From NCBI RefSeq assembly GCF_003985155.1, contig NZ_ML133692.1, positions 298,037 through 362,036 on the forward strand: 64,000 nucleotides of DNA, written 5' to 3'. A model generated the notes under the pieces. That model ran no database searches. It saw only the letters and a program-made list of their open reading frames with translations, and was not told the origin of the DNA. The position numbers and the translations under genes are program-made. Position 1 is the stretch's first letter, and the number at the start of each line of letters is the position of its first letter. Source of the stretch: Rhizobium vallis. Its GTDB lineage: Bacteria; Pseudomonadota; Alphaproteobacteria; Rhizobiales; Rhizobiaceae. Below are positions 16,713 through 24,730 of this stretch, one piece after another.

Positions 16713-17912
16713 TTGAACACACTGGATTTTGATAAGAAGCCGGAAGAGACCCGCGTCGTCGTCGCCATGTCGGGCGGCGTCGATTCATCCGTCGTCGCCG
16801 GCCTTCTCAAACAGCAGGGTTACGATGTGCTCGGCATCACGCTGCAGCTTTACGATCATGGCGCGGCCGTTCACCGCGCCGGCTCCTGCTGCGCCGGCCA
16901 GGATATCGACGATGCCCGCCGTGTCTGCGAAACCCTCGGCATCCCGCATTACGTGCTCGATTACGAGAAGCGTTTTCGCGAAACGGTGATCAATCCCTTT
17001 GCCGAGAGCTATGTGGCGGGCGAAACGCCGATCCCCTGCGTTTCCTGCAACCAGACGGTCAAGTTTGCCGACCTCCTGGCGACCGCCAAGGAGCTCGGCG
17101 CCGATGCGCTGGCGACCGGCCACTATATCCGCTCGCGGACGAACCCTTCGCGCGAAAATCCCGGCCGCCGTGCGCTTTTCCGGCCCGCCGATGCCGACCG
17201 CGACCAGAGCTATTTCCTTTTCGCCACGACCCAGGAGCAGATCGACTATCTCCGTTTTCCCCTGGGCGGCCTGCCGAAGGCCGAGACCCGCAGGCTCGCC
17301 GAAGAGATGGGCCTCGTCGTCGCCAAGAAGGCCGACAGCCAGGACATCTGTTTCGTGCCGCAGGGCAAATATTCCGACATCATCACCAAGCTGAAGCCGA
17401 ATGCGGCGCTGGCCGGTGAGATCGTCCATCTCGACGGCCGCGTGCTCGGAAGCCATGAAGGCATCCTGCACTTCACGATCGGCCAGCGCCGCGGCATCGG
17501 CATCGCCACCGGCGAGCCGCTCTATGTCGTCTACCTCGACGCCCGTTCGCGCCGCGTCATCGTCGGACCGAAGGAGGCGCTGGAAACGCACCGCGTCTAC
17601 CTGCGCGACGTCAATTGGCTCGGCGACGAGACGCTTGCGGAAGCCGCTTCCGGCGAAGGCTTCGCCTGCTACGCCAAGGTCCGCTCGACGCGGGCTCCGG
17701 CACCCGCCGTGCTGCATGTCGACGCCACCGGCACCTATGTCGACCTGACGGTCGGCGAGGCGGGTATTGCGCCTGGCCAGGCCTGCGCACTTTATTCCGC
17801 GCCCGGCGACGACGCCCGCGTCTTCGGCGGCGGTTTCATCGAACGCTCCGAGCGCGAACCTTCGGCCGAAGCTTCGCTGAAGGCCCTGTTGTCCAGCTCC
17901 GTCGCCGCCTGA
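16713..17912 (+). CDS. mnmA: tRNA-specific 2-thiouridylase MnmA
   Basis: Adds sulfur to U34 of tRNA Lys, Glu and Gln. The 399-residue protein has the PP-loop SGGVDS at 20-25, a CVSC pair (Cys109, Cys112) and the second catalytic Cys at 213 in QDICFVP. The central GHYIR and DRDQSYFL motifs are typical of the family, with a C-terminal beta-barrel domain. The start is a TTG (MNTLDFDKK); another in-frame TTG four codons upstream is possible, and neither has a strong ribosome site. The gene stands alone. Confidence 0.94.
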   Translation: MNTLDFDKKPEETRVVVAMSGGVDSSVVAGLLKQQGYDVLGITLQLYDHGAAVHRAGSCCAGQDIDDARRVCETLGIPHYVLDYEKRFRETVINPFAESYVAGETPIPCVSCNQTVKFADLLATAKELGADALATGHYIRSRTNPSRENPGRRALFRPADADRDQSYFLFATTQEQIDYLRFPLGGLPKAETRRLAEEMGLVVAKKADSQDICFVPQGKYSDIITKLKPNAALAGEIVHLDGRVLGSHEGILHFTIGQRRGIGIATGEPLYVVYLDARSRRVIVGPKEALETHRVYLRDVNWLGDETLAEAASGEGFACYAKVRSTRAPAPAVLHVDATGTYVDLTVGEAGIAPGQACALYSAPGDDARVFGGGFIERSEREPSAEASLKALLSSSVAA

Positions 17913-17965
17913 AGCGGGCAGGAAGCAGCATCCGGCAAAGCCCACCGTTTTTCTCCATCATGCGC

Positions 17966-17995
17966 TTGACACAAAGCCGAAGCGCACCTTATAAG
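17966..17995 (+). promoter_or_regulatory. Promoter of the tRNA-Met gene
   Basis: TTGACA (17966-17971), an 18-base spacer and TATAAG (17990-17995), 53 bases before the tRNA. It has the same architecture as the rRNA-type promoter at the end of the window (TTGACT-18-TATAAG). Confidence 0.75.
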
Positions 17996-18048
17996 CCGCT
18001 CATCCCACGAGCCCGCAGCGCTTCGCGAGCAGGTATCGTTTGACCAGT

Positions 18049-18125
18049 GGCGGAGTAGCTCAGTAGGTCAGAGCAGAGGAATCATAATCCTTGTGTCGGG
18101 GGTTCAAATCCCTCCTCCGCTACCA
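18049..18125 (+). tRNA. tRNA-Met (anticodon CAT), encoded CCA
   Basis: Folds as a full cloverleaf. The acceptor arm GGCGGAG pairs with CTCCGCT (first pair G-T), and the D-arm is GCTC...GAGC. The anticodon stem GAGGA/TCCTT encloses loop ATCATAA with CAT at positions 34-36. The T-arm GGGGG/CCCTC encloses TTCAAAT, and CCA is encoded. The body resembles elongator tRNA-Met of rhizobia; CAT could also mark the lysidine-modified tRNA-Ile acted on by TilS, but the sequence fits Met better. It is 77 bases long. The sequence directly downstream is mobile-element debris. Confidence 0.92.
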
Positions 18126-18126
18126 C

Positions 18127-18590
18127 AGTCCCCCCCAATATTTCGGCGCGGCTTCCAAGCAGGGCTGCCAGGTGGCCGACGACCTCGATGTCGCTGTGCT
18201 GGCGATCGTGAACGAAGACACGCTATGGACAAGTTCGCGGAATGAAGCGAAGATTTCAGCGCCTGACTTCTCGTCCATCTCGCTCAGTCTTGCGGACAGA
18301 TTTTCCACTGTGCGCTTATATTGGCCAACCGCTTGCGGGTGCAGCTCGATCGTTTGCGGCCGCGGGACCTTTTCAAGGTCGACGGTGATGCGCGCTCTTT
18401 CTGCCTCGAGGAATATGTACTGCGTTTCGATCGCCTCGATCGGCAGGATTCCGCGGGTCAAGGCCTGCATCAGGCGATCAAGCTGGCCGATGATGTCGAT
18501 CAGCTTGCGTTCGAGCGTCACGCGATCGCGCGAAGCATTGGCGACTTCCGCCCGCCTTTCCTCGCTGTAGACCCTGATATATCCGTTATC
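18127..18590 (-). pseudogene. Remnant of a large serine recombinase (C-terminal part, frameshifted)
   Basis: On the minus strand a frame reads YSEERRAEVANASRDRVTLERKL, then LTRGILPIEAIETQY, LEAERARITVDLEKVPRPQTI, ENLSARLSEMDEKSGAEIF and ASFRELVHSV, the coiled-coil C-terminal region of large serine recombinases as I recall it. After LVHSV (near 18210) the match continues only in another frame (VHDRQHSDIEVVGHLAALLG), so a one-base shift has broken it. The N-terminal catalytic domain with its active serine is absent; the preceding DNA is the end of the ICMT-like gene. It abuts the 3' end of the tRNA and marks a decayed mobile element. Confidence 0.75.
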
Positions 18591-19269
18591 CAGTGGTCGT
18601 GGCGCGTTTGCTGCGCATGGGCAAAAACGGAAGCACCATGGGGACGCGCTCGGCATATGACCGGTAGTCTGGAAATGCCGCCCGGAGCACCGTCTCTTCG
18701 TTGCTCATCCGGCGAAGTTGCAGGCACCAATGCATGATTCCGAGAAATACCGTCCACGAAGAAAAGTTGAATAGAATCATTCCGACAACGAATATCTCCT
18801 CGGTCAGATAGAGCGGGTGCCGGACGATGGAATATGGCCCCGTTGTGACCAGAGCTCTTGCACCCGGTGCTATGCTGAAACTGCGGCCGAGGATCGCAAG
18901 CATATATGCCGATGAAAGGAAGCCAAGGATCATTAAAACCATTGCGGCAAGGCGCACAGTATCTGGCAACACCATTGGTGGGGGCAGGAAGGCGATTAGT
19001 AGGAAGAGGAAGGTGCCTGCCATCGCCGTCAGGTATGGTTCAACGCCGCGGGCGGACCGCACTGGGGGCATTCTCGTTAGGGTCACGACACACATCATGC
19101 CGATAAATAAGATCGCAGCGATCTCAGCTATTAAGAAAACGACGCCCCGGGACGGATAGTCGCGGGTCGTCATCGCCAGCGCGATATTGGTCCATACCAC
19201 TAGTATTGAATAGGAGCAGATGCCTATCCGGCCGATGATGTCTGCAATAATCAAGTGTCTATTACTCAT
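18586..19269 (-). CDS. Isoprenylcysteine carboxyl methyltransferase-like membrane protein
   Basis: 227 residues with five or so membrane helices and the family signature near the end (GPYSIVRHPLYLTEE, then helix, then EETVLRAAFPDYRSYAERV). ICMT/phospholipid-methyltransferase-like proteins transfer methyl groups from S-adenosylmethionine to membrane substrates; in bacteria the substrate is usually unknown. The ATG at 19269 (MSNRHLII) is the likely start, with a G-rich stretch just upstream. It lies in the accessory segment behind the tRNA; neighbours give no pathway except another lipid-type membrane enzyme (PAP2) nearby. Confidence 0.8.
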   Translation of the reverse strand: MSNRHLIIADIIGRIGICSYSILVVWTNIALAMTTRDYPSRGVVFLIAEIAAILFIGMMCVVTLTRMPPVRSARGVEPYLTAMAGTFLFLLIAFLPPPMVLPDTVRLAAMVLMILGFLSSAYMLAILGRSFSIAPGARALVTTGPYSIVRHPLYLTEEIFVVGMILFNFSSWTVFLGIMHWCLQLRRMSNEETVLRAAFPDYRSYAERVPMVLPFLPMRSKRATTTG

Positions 19270-19394
19270 TGGTACCCCCCGCGTTGTTTTAACGCATCTT
19301 CGCACGGTTGCGGAAAATGGCAATCGCAACCGGTTGAATTGGTAAATACCAAATATTGTGGATATGACTTACACCACGCCGCCACCGGCTTCTG

Positions 19395-19931
19395 TCAATG
19401 CAACGACACGCGATGCGCCAGCAGCCGATCAATGCTGGCCCGGATGCGGATGCGGCGGATGATCTCGGCGTGAGTGAAAAGGCAGGCGAGGGCGGCCAAG
19501 ATGATCAACTCGGTTCCGAGCAGCGCTGTAGGCAACGGCAATGACCAGTCGATATAACCGGCGGAGAGTGACGCCCCATTGCGACCTGCTGCGGCTGTGC
19601 TGGCAGCGGCATTGGCAAACACCAGCCCGAGCAGCGCAACATGAGCATAAACAAAGCGTGCCCTAAGAAACCGTTTCGGATGAAAAGCAAGATAGACGCC
19701 AAAAATCGCCATTGACGCAAACGCAGTGAGAAGTTCCCACGCCCCCATCCCCGCCACGCTAAGTAACATAAGTGGTAAGCGCAACACCGGCAGCATCGTC
19801 AGGTACAGCGCCCAAGCAAACGGATGTGATGGATACATGGCCAACAATAGCATGCTGGCGGCATATACCGCACCGACAGCATAGACCAAAACAGGTCCGA
19901 GACGAACAAACGTCAGAACCAAGACACGCAT
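19395..19931 (-). CDS. Membrane protein of unknown function (178 aa)
   Basis: Starts MRVLVLTFVRLGPVLVYAVG; GAGGAGGAAAG lies at good spacing before the ATG at 19931, which makes this start convincing. Four or five hydrophobic helices are visible (about 5-30, 35-55, 60-80, 90-110, 135-155), with short loops and a basic C-terminal tail (EIIRRIRIRASIDRLLAHR). I recognise no family motif. It is in the same orientation as the ICMT-like gene with 125 bases between them, so they may form one transcript of the accessory segment. Confidence 0.7.
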   Translation of the reverse strand: MRVLVLTFVRLGPVLVYAVGAVYAASMLLLAMYPSHPFAWALYLTMLPVLRLPLMLLSVAGMGAWELLTAFASMAIFGVYLAFHPKRFLRARFVYAHVALLGLVFANAAASTAAAGRNGASLSAGYIDWSLPLPTALLGTELIILAALACLFTHAEIIRRIRIRASIDRLLAHRVSLH

Positions 19932-20041
19932 TCGCTTTCCTCCTCGGCAGGCCTCGCGGTTCTGGGCATAATATTCGCAATTTCTCGTCGCCGCCACCCG
20001 GCGGCGGCCCTTTCCCACATCCACAATCTGGAGCCTGTCCA

Positions 20042-20344
20042 ATGAGCACTATCTCCGCTCAGCAATTACGCGCGGCCGCCAACGGCGCGGTGAACGCTGG
20101 TAACCTGAATTCCGTTCTCACGGCCATGGACAGCTACGGCTCCATGTTCGGGCTGGATCTGCCGCATCGCGCCGTCCAGTATTATGCGCAGATCATGCAC
20201 GAGAGCGGCGACGATTCGGCCCCGCTATGGCATTCTCTGCGCCATGCCCGCGCGGTCGAAAACAAAGCTCCGTCCTGCCCTCGTGGAGAATCCTGCTATT
20301 CCTGCGCCCACCGGCAGGATGCGACGACGAGAAGTCGGGTTTAA
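20042..20344 (+). pseudogene. Truncated GH19 endolysin/chitinase-like gene (N-terminal fragment)
   Basis: The first 57 residues (MSTISAQQLRAAANGAVNAG, then VLTAMDSYG, DLPHRAVQYYAQIMHESGD) look like the N-terminus of phage-type GH19 lysozymes, including the catalytic-region HESG. After residue 57 (base 20212) the similarity stops and the frame runs on as unrelated residues to 20344. The rest of the catalytic domain is missing, apparently by deletion. It has a GGAG ribosome site and a terminator-like hairpin, so it was once an expressed phage or element gene. Confidence 0.7.
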
Positions 20345-20358
20345 CCCGGCCTTCTTTT
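20331..20358 (+). terminator. Hairpin terminator after the truncated endolysin
   Basis: GAAGTCGGGTT pairs imperfectly with AACCCGGCCTTC around a minimal loop, followed by TTTT. The orientation suits the truncated endolysin upstream. Confidence 0.6.
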
Positions 20359-20372
20359 GCTTTGGCGACTAT

Positions 20373-21365
20373 CTATGGTGGCGTCGGGGTCTGTTCGGGT
20401 TCATATCGTTCCTGTCCCGGAGCGGTGATTGCCCGAATGGCAAGGATCGACACCACAGCGACCATCCCGCCCGCGATCACATCTATCAGGTAGTGCCCGC
20501 CCTCCGGCATGGTGCCGACAATCAAGGCGGCGTTCAGAAACGCGGCGGGGCCGACCACATGCGGGACACGGCGCAAGGAATAGACGATCATTATCGCGAC
20601 GACCGTGTGATAGGACGGGAATGTCACAAGCCCTTGGGCTTCCCATACCAGTAGGTTGAATGGCTCACCTGACCTGAGCTTCAACAGGTCGGCATAGTGC
20701 CACATCCCCGCCTTGGCTGTGAACGCCTCAAACGCCTCCGATGCGGGTTGGAAATACGCATACGCGCCAGCGGTTGGAAACAGCGCCATCAGAGCGGCTG
20801 TGAAGGCAGACGAAACGGCTAACAGGGCCAAAAACTCCAACAGCCGATCCACGCGATGGACCGCGCTGTACACGAGCGTCAGCCCAACGATCTGCGGCCC
20901 AAAGCTATGGTAGGCGATCACCAAAGCTGTAGCCAGAACCGGCGACCCGTTGGCTGTTTCTAGGAAGCTCGGCCAATGAAAGCCGAGCGCTGCGTCAATA
21001 GCCGCAAGGTGACCATCGATCAGGGGCGCGGCGGTGGCGGAAGCCAAATAAGAGAATATGCCGCCCGCACAACCAAGCGCGGTGAATATCGCTAGGACCG
21101 GAACGAGCGTCATCAAACTCTTTGCGGCCCAACGCAGCCGGTCAGCGCCGCGTGACGTGTCATCGCGGAGCCGGTACAGAATAACTTTACCAAAAAGGTA
21201 GGCGGCAAGAAGGACCGCCGCTGATGTCAGGTAGACGCCAAGGTTCCTCGGATCAAGGCTGACCGTCGAGAAAGGAAGCCAAGCGGCGTCAATGGCCGCG
21301 AACAATACAGTCACGGCGACGATGACCCAGACCAATCGACGATTATCCCCCATGCCTGCATACAA
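20373..21365 (-). CDS. PAP2-superfamily membrane phosphatase/transferase
   Basis: 330-residue polytopic protein. The PAP2 active-site elements are near the C-terminus: FPSYHTVVA (motif with catalytic His) and EGGHYLIDVIAGG (second His and Asp), spaced by hydrophobic helices. This layout, with about four extra N-terminal helices, is that of the Aur1/inositol-phosphorylceramide-synthase-like PAP2 group, which act on lipid phosphates. Two ATGs (21365 and 21353) are possible starts, neither with a strong ribosome site. It is part of the accessory segment; the substrate is unknown. Confidence 0.8.
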   Translation of the reverse strand: MYAGMGDNRRLVWVIVAVTVLFAAIDAAWLPFSTVSLDPRNLGVYLTSAAVLLAAYLFGKVILYRLRDDTSRGADRLRWAAKSLMTLVPVLAIFTALGCAGGIFSYLASATAAPLIDGHLAAIDAALGFHWPSFLETANGSPVLATALVIAYHSFGPQIVGLTLVYSAVHRVDRLLEFLALLAVSSAFTAALMALFPTAGAYAYFQPASEAFEAFTAKAGMWHYADLLKLRSGEPFNLLVWEAQGLVTFPSYHTVVAIMIVYSLRRVPHVVGPAAFLNAALIVGTMPEGGHYLIDVIAGGMVAVVSILAIRAITAPGQERYEPEQTPTPP

Positions 21366-21531
21366 CCATTCTTTGCCAGCGTCAGCAATATCGTTCCCAA
21401 TTCAAGATTGAATGCGTGCAGCAACAAGTTGTGACAAAGCATTGACCGTCATGCCGCCGGTCGCTAACGGCACGGCAGAAGTCATCCGTCATGGCCTGAC
21501 GGGATTGGTGATCACTTGATTTCAGACGTCG

Positions 21532-21669
21532 TCACTTCGGCTCCGACTGTTGGATGACTGTCGGCGGTGTTTCGCTCTTGCCGCTGCCTCGATCGAATGG
21601 CTTGATCACCAGGATGCCGAGGATCGAGGCTATCATTGCTCCGACGATGATCATCATCAACATTTTCAT
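21532..21669 (-). CDS. Small membrane protein (45 aa)
   Basis: Reads MKMLMMIIVGAMIASILGIL then VIKPFDRGSGK and a Thr/Pro/Gln-rich tail ending EPK. One N-terminal membrane helix with a hydrophilic tail outside or inside; GAGGCGAG precedes the ATG. It lies about 30 bases downstream of the DUF982-like gene in the same orientation, so the two may be co-transcribed. It has no recognisable family. The hydrophobic/hydrophilic split and the ribosome site are the only evidence. Confidence 0.5.
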   Translation of the reverse strand: MKMLMMIIVGAMIASILGILVIKPFDRGSGKSETPPTVIQQSEPK

Positions 21670-21699
21670 GAGCTCGCCTCGCGCCGCAAACGCCGGTCG

Positions 21700-22059
21700 T
21701 TATCGCGGATGGTGAAGGTCTGGCAGGCGGTTGCCGGTCCGGTGGCGTGGCGCCTTGGACATGCGACTGCCGATCAGGTCCGGCGCATCTTCCGGAAGCA
21801 AGGCAATGCCGGCAGTTCTCGCAGCGGCGATGAAAGCCTTGCGGGCTCGATCGCCGCCCGACTGATCTGTAAGAGCGGTCAGGCACACAACCAACGCTCG
21901 CTGGAATATCGGATCCCCGGCTTTATTGGGCCAGTCATCGGATATCAGCATTCCGGCCAGATCGGCGACGGTGCGGGCGCTTCGATACCTGCCGGCGCCA
22001 TGGATTTGAGCGGTTATCATCTTGATCGGGACGGGTGACGGGTCGGTCAAATCGGACAT
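21700..22059 (-). CDS. DUF982-like protein
   Basis: 119 residues. The segment ARTVADLAGMLISDDWPNKAGDPIFQRALVVCLTAL then ARKAFIAAARTAGI has the helix pattern of DUF982, a small family largely confined to Rhizobiales and usually present in many copies per genome. The function is unknown. GAGGTG precedes the ATG. The last 25 residues (SKAPRHRTGNRLPDL) are basic and do not belong to the domain. The family's rhizobial bias supports the host assignment. Confidence 0.75.
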   Translation of the reverse strand: MSDLTDPSPVPIKMITAQIHGAGRYRSARTVADLAGMLISDDWPNKAGDPIFQRALVVCLTALTDQSGGDRARKAFIAAARTAGIALLPEDAPDLIGSRMSKAPRHRTGNRLPDLHHPR

Positions 22060-22180
22060 TGCAGCACCTCACGAATCACAGATTCGCGATTCAACAGATG
22101 TCGGGGCGATTCGTTCCGGTGTGACCAGTTGCTTTCGAAGGAATCTTCACGGACGGCTTCTAACTGCCATCCTTTCCTCG

Positions 22181-23170
22181 TTAAAACCGTCGCGGAGCCG
22201 CCGGCTTGTTTCCGACGATGGCGTCGATGCGGTCCAGCACATCGGTGGTCAGCTTGTCCTTGTGTGCAAGCGCAGCCAGATTGTCTTCCAGCTGGCTCAT
22301 CCGCGAGGCCCCGAGGATCACTGTCGAGACATTGCGGTTGGAAAGGCACCAGAGCAGGGCAAGGTGGGTGATCGAAATGCCGATCTGCCCGGCGAGATCG
22401 GCCAGTTTCGCGACCTGCGCAAGCTGCGCGCGGCCGGCGTCGCTGGTCCATTTCTCCTTCAGCCATTCATAACCCGGCAGGTTCATGCGGCTGTCGTTGG
22501 GCATGCCGTTGTTGTACTTGCCGGTCAGGACCCCTGATGCAAGCGGCGACCAGATCGTGGTGCCGAGCCCCATCAGCTCGTAAAGCGGCAGATAGTCGGC
22601 TTCGACCTTCTGTCGTTCGAAAACATTGTATTGCGGCTGCTCCATCGTCGGAGGCGTGATCCTGAGATCACGGGCCACCGCATAGGCTTCGGTCAATTGC
22701 TGGGCCGACCATTCCGACGTGCCCCAGTAGAGGACTTTGCCCTGGGTGACGAGGTCATGCATGGCACGAACTGTTTCTTCGATCGGCGTATCGATATCGG
22801 GACGGTGACAGAAATAGAGATCGAGATAGTCCACCTGCAGGCGCTTGAGTGCTGCATGTGCGGCGTCGGTCACGTGCTTGCGTGACAGCCCGCGCTGCGT
22901 TGGCTTGCTGCCGCCCCAGAACACCTTGCTCGAAACGATGAAGCTATCCCGGCTCCAGCCCAGGGTCTTGAGGGCTTGGCCCATGACGATCTCGGATTTT
23001 CCGCTTTCATAGCCTTCGGCATTGTCGAAGAAATTGATGCCGCTGTCATAGGCGCGGGTCATCAGACTGACGGCATCGCTTCCATCGACCTGTCTGCCGA
23101 ACGTAACCCACGATCCGAACGAAAATTCGCTGACCTGCAGGCCGGATTTTCCAAGACGACGATGTTCCAT
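22181..23170 (-). CDS. Aldo/keto reductase (YghZ / Kv-beta-like)
   Basis: 329-residue (beta/alpha)8 NADPH-dependent oxidoreductase. The catalytic tetrad is visible as Asp and Tyr in FFDNAEGY, Lys in VSSKVFWGG and His in YFCHRPD. The NADPH-binding C-terminal region reads VILGASRMSQLEDNLAAL. The sequence is closer to the potassium-channel-beta-like group (KSEIVMGQAL; WSPLASGVLTGKYNNG) than to sugar reductases. The ATG at 23170 has GGAGGACC upstream. Its physiological substrate is not evident; detoxification of aldehydes is common in the group. Confidence 0.92.
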   Translation of the reverse strand: MEHRRLGKSGLQVSEFSFGSWVTFGRQVDGSDAVSLMTRAYDSGINFFDNAEGYESGKSEIVMGQALKTLGWSRDSFIVSSKVFWGGSKPTQRGLSRKHVTDAAHAALKRLQVDYLDLYFCHRPDIDTPIEETVRAMHDLVTQGKVLYWGTSEWSAQQLTEAYAVARDLRITPPTMEQPQYNVFERQKVEADYLPLYELMGLGTTIWSPLASGVLTGKYNNGMPNDSRMNLPGYEWLKEKWTSDAGRAQLAQVAKLADLAGQIGISITHLALLWCLSNRNVSTVILGASRMSQLEDNLAALAHKDKLTTDVLDRIDAIVGNKPAAPRRF

Positions 23171-23440
23171 GGCGCGGTCCTCCGAGACAAAGATGCGGCA
23201 ACATAGACGCATAGAGGGAACAAACACAATGCCGGCGAGCATCATCAGCAACGGGTCATTGATGCCGCAATGCGCCGACAATATTCCGGCGGCATCGGCG
23301 CCGGAACCGAAAGACGCGGCATGGCCGAGCGACGCCGCAGTAACCGGTCACGAGATCGAGCGACAGGACGAGCAGCGCGATCGTGATCATGCGGGTCAGA
23401 CCGCGCGATTATGATTGCGCGTTATGGAACTATCCCGCTA
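23171..23440. other. Gap between aldo/keto reductase and pobA, no gene recognised
   Basis: 270 bases between two minus-strand genes. Short frames on both strands have no ribosome site and no coding pattern I trust. One minus-strand stretch reads MITIALLVLSLDLVTGYCGV, a possible membrane helix, but it ends in Arg-rich residues and may be a decayed gene. Confidence 0.4.
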
Positions 23441-24613
23441 TCAGAACGGCAGGCCCACATAGTTCTCCGCGAGCGCTGTGGAGGCGGCGCGGGAGTGCGT
23501 GAGATAATCGAGCTCCGCCTCCTGGATCCTCTGGTCGAAATCGCCCGTATCGGGAAATCGATGCATCATCGTCGTCATCCACCAGGAGAACCGCACGGCT
23601 TTCCACACACGGGCGAGCGCCCGATGGGAATAGGCGTCGATGCCGCCGTTCGAGTGTTCCCGGTAATGTTCAAGGAGCCCGGAGAAAAGATAGTGGACGT
23701 CGCTGGCAGCGAGGTTCAGCCCTTTGGCGCCGGTCGGCGGCACGATATGGGCGGCGTCTCCGACCAGGAAAAGCCGGCCGAAGCGCATCGGCTCGGCGAC
23801 GAAGGAGCGCAGTGGAGCGATCGATTTCTCGAAGGATGGCGCGGTCGTTAGTGCCTCGGCGTGATGTGCGGGCAGGCGCCGTCTCAACTCGTCCCAGAAG
23901 CGGTCGTCGCTCCATTTCTCGACCTTTTCGTCGAGTGGGCACTGGATGTAGTAACGGCTGCGCGTGGCCGAACGCATCGAACAGAGCGCAAAACCTCTTG
24001 GGTGGTTGGCGTAGATCAGTTCATGGCTGACAGGCGCCACATCGGCAAGGACGCCCAGCCAGCCGAAGGGATAGACCTTTTCGAAATTCCGGATCGCCCG
24101 CTCGGGGACGGCCTTACGGCTCACGCCATGAAAACCGTCGCAGCCGGCGATGAAGTCGCAATCGATGCGCTTGACGACACCGTCCTTTGCGTAGGTGACG
24201 AAGGGAGAGCGACTGTCGAAATCATGCGGCGTGACATTGACGGCATCGTAGATCGACGGGGCGCCACTCATTTCGCGCCGCTCCATCAGATCGCGCGTCA
24301 CCTCGGTCTGTCCGTAGACGGTGACGCGTCTGCCGCCGGTCAATTCGTAGAGGTCGATGCGATGGTCGCGTCCGTCGAAGGCCAGCGAGAAGCCATCATG
24401 CGGCAGGCCCTCGGCATGCAGCCGTGCTCCAGCCTTGGCCTCGTCCAACAGCCCGACCGTGCCTTCCTCAAGAACCCCGGCGCGGACCCGGCCAAGGATG
24501 TAGTCCTTGTTCACACGGTCGAGAATGACATTGTCGATGCCGGCTTCCGTCAGAAGCTGGCCGAGCAGCAGGCCGGATGGGCCCGAACCGATGATGGCGA
24601 CCTGGGTTCGCAA
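23441..24613 (-). CDS. pobA: 4-hydroxybenzoate 3-monooxygenase PobA
   Basis: FAD- and NADPH-dependent hydroxylase producing protocatechuate from 4-hydroxybenzoate, the entry to the beta-ketoadipate pathway. The 390-residue protein matches the known length (394 in Pseudomonas). The FAD-binding GSGPSG is at 9-14, with GCDGFHGVSRK in the middle and GDAAHIVPPTGAKGLNLA near the C-terminus. The start is most likely a TTG at 24613 (then RTQVAIIG), since GGGAGGAAG lies just upstream; the ATG far upstream would add unrelated residues. It is divergent from its AraC-type regulator. Confidence 0.94.
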   Translation of the reverse strand: MRTQVAIIGSGPSGLLLGQLLTEAGIDNVILDRVNKDYILGRVRAGVLEEGTVGLLDEAKAGARLHAEGLPHDGFSLAFDGRDHRIDLYELTGGRRVTVYGQTEVTRDLMERREMSGAPSIYDAVNVTPHDFDSRSPFVTYAKDGVVKRIDCDFIAGCDGFHGVSRKAVPERAIRNFEKVYPFGWLGVLADVAPVSHELIYANHPRGFALCSMRSATRSRYYIQCPLDEKVEKWSDDRFWDELRRRLPAHHAEALTTAPSFEKSIAPLRSFVAEPMRFGRLFLVGDAAHIVPPTGAKGLNLAASDVHYLFSGLLEHYREHSNGGIDAYSHRALARVWKAVRFSWWMTTMMHRFPDTGDFDQRIQEAELDYLTHSRAASTALAENYVGLPF

Positions 24614-24730
24614 ATGCTTCCTCCCTGCAATTTTGCGTTTTGCCAGATTCTGCCGTGTCGGCCCCGCCGCAACAATGGACATTCCAGCCTAAAAATTGCA
24701 TTCATCGAACATTAGTTCGGGAGGAGCCCG

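Noticed and set aside
18126..22180. Intact prophage or integrative element
   Set aside because: Only fragments (recombinase tail, endolysin start) are present; no structural, replication or transfer genes, and I found no repeat of the tRNA 3' end.
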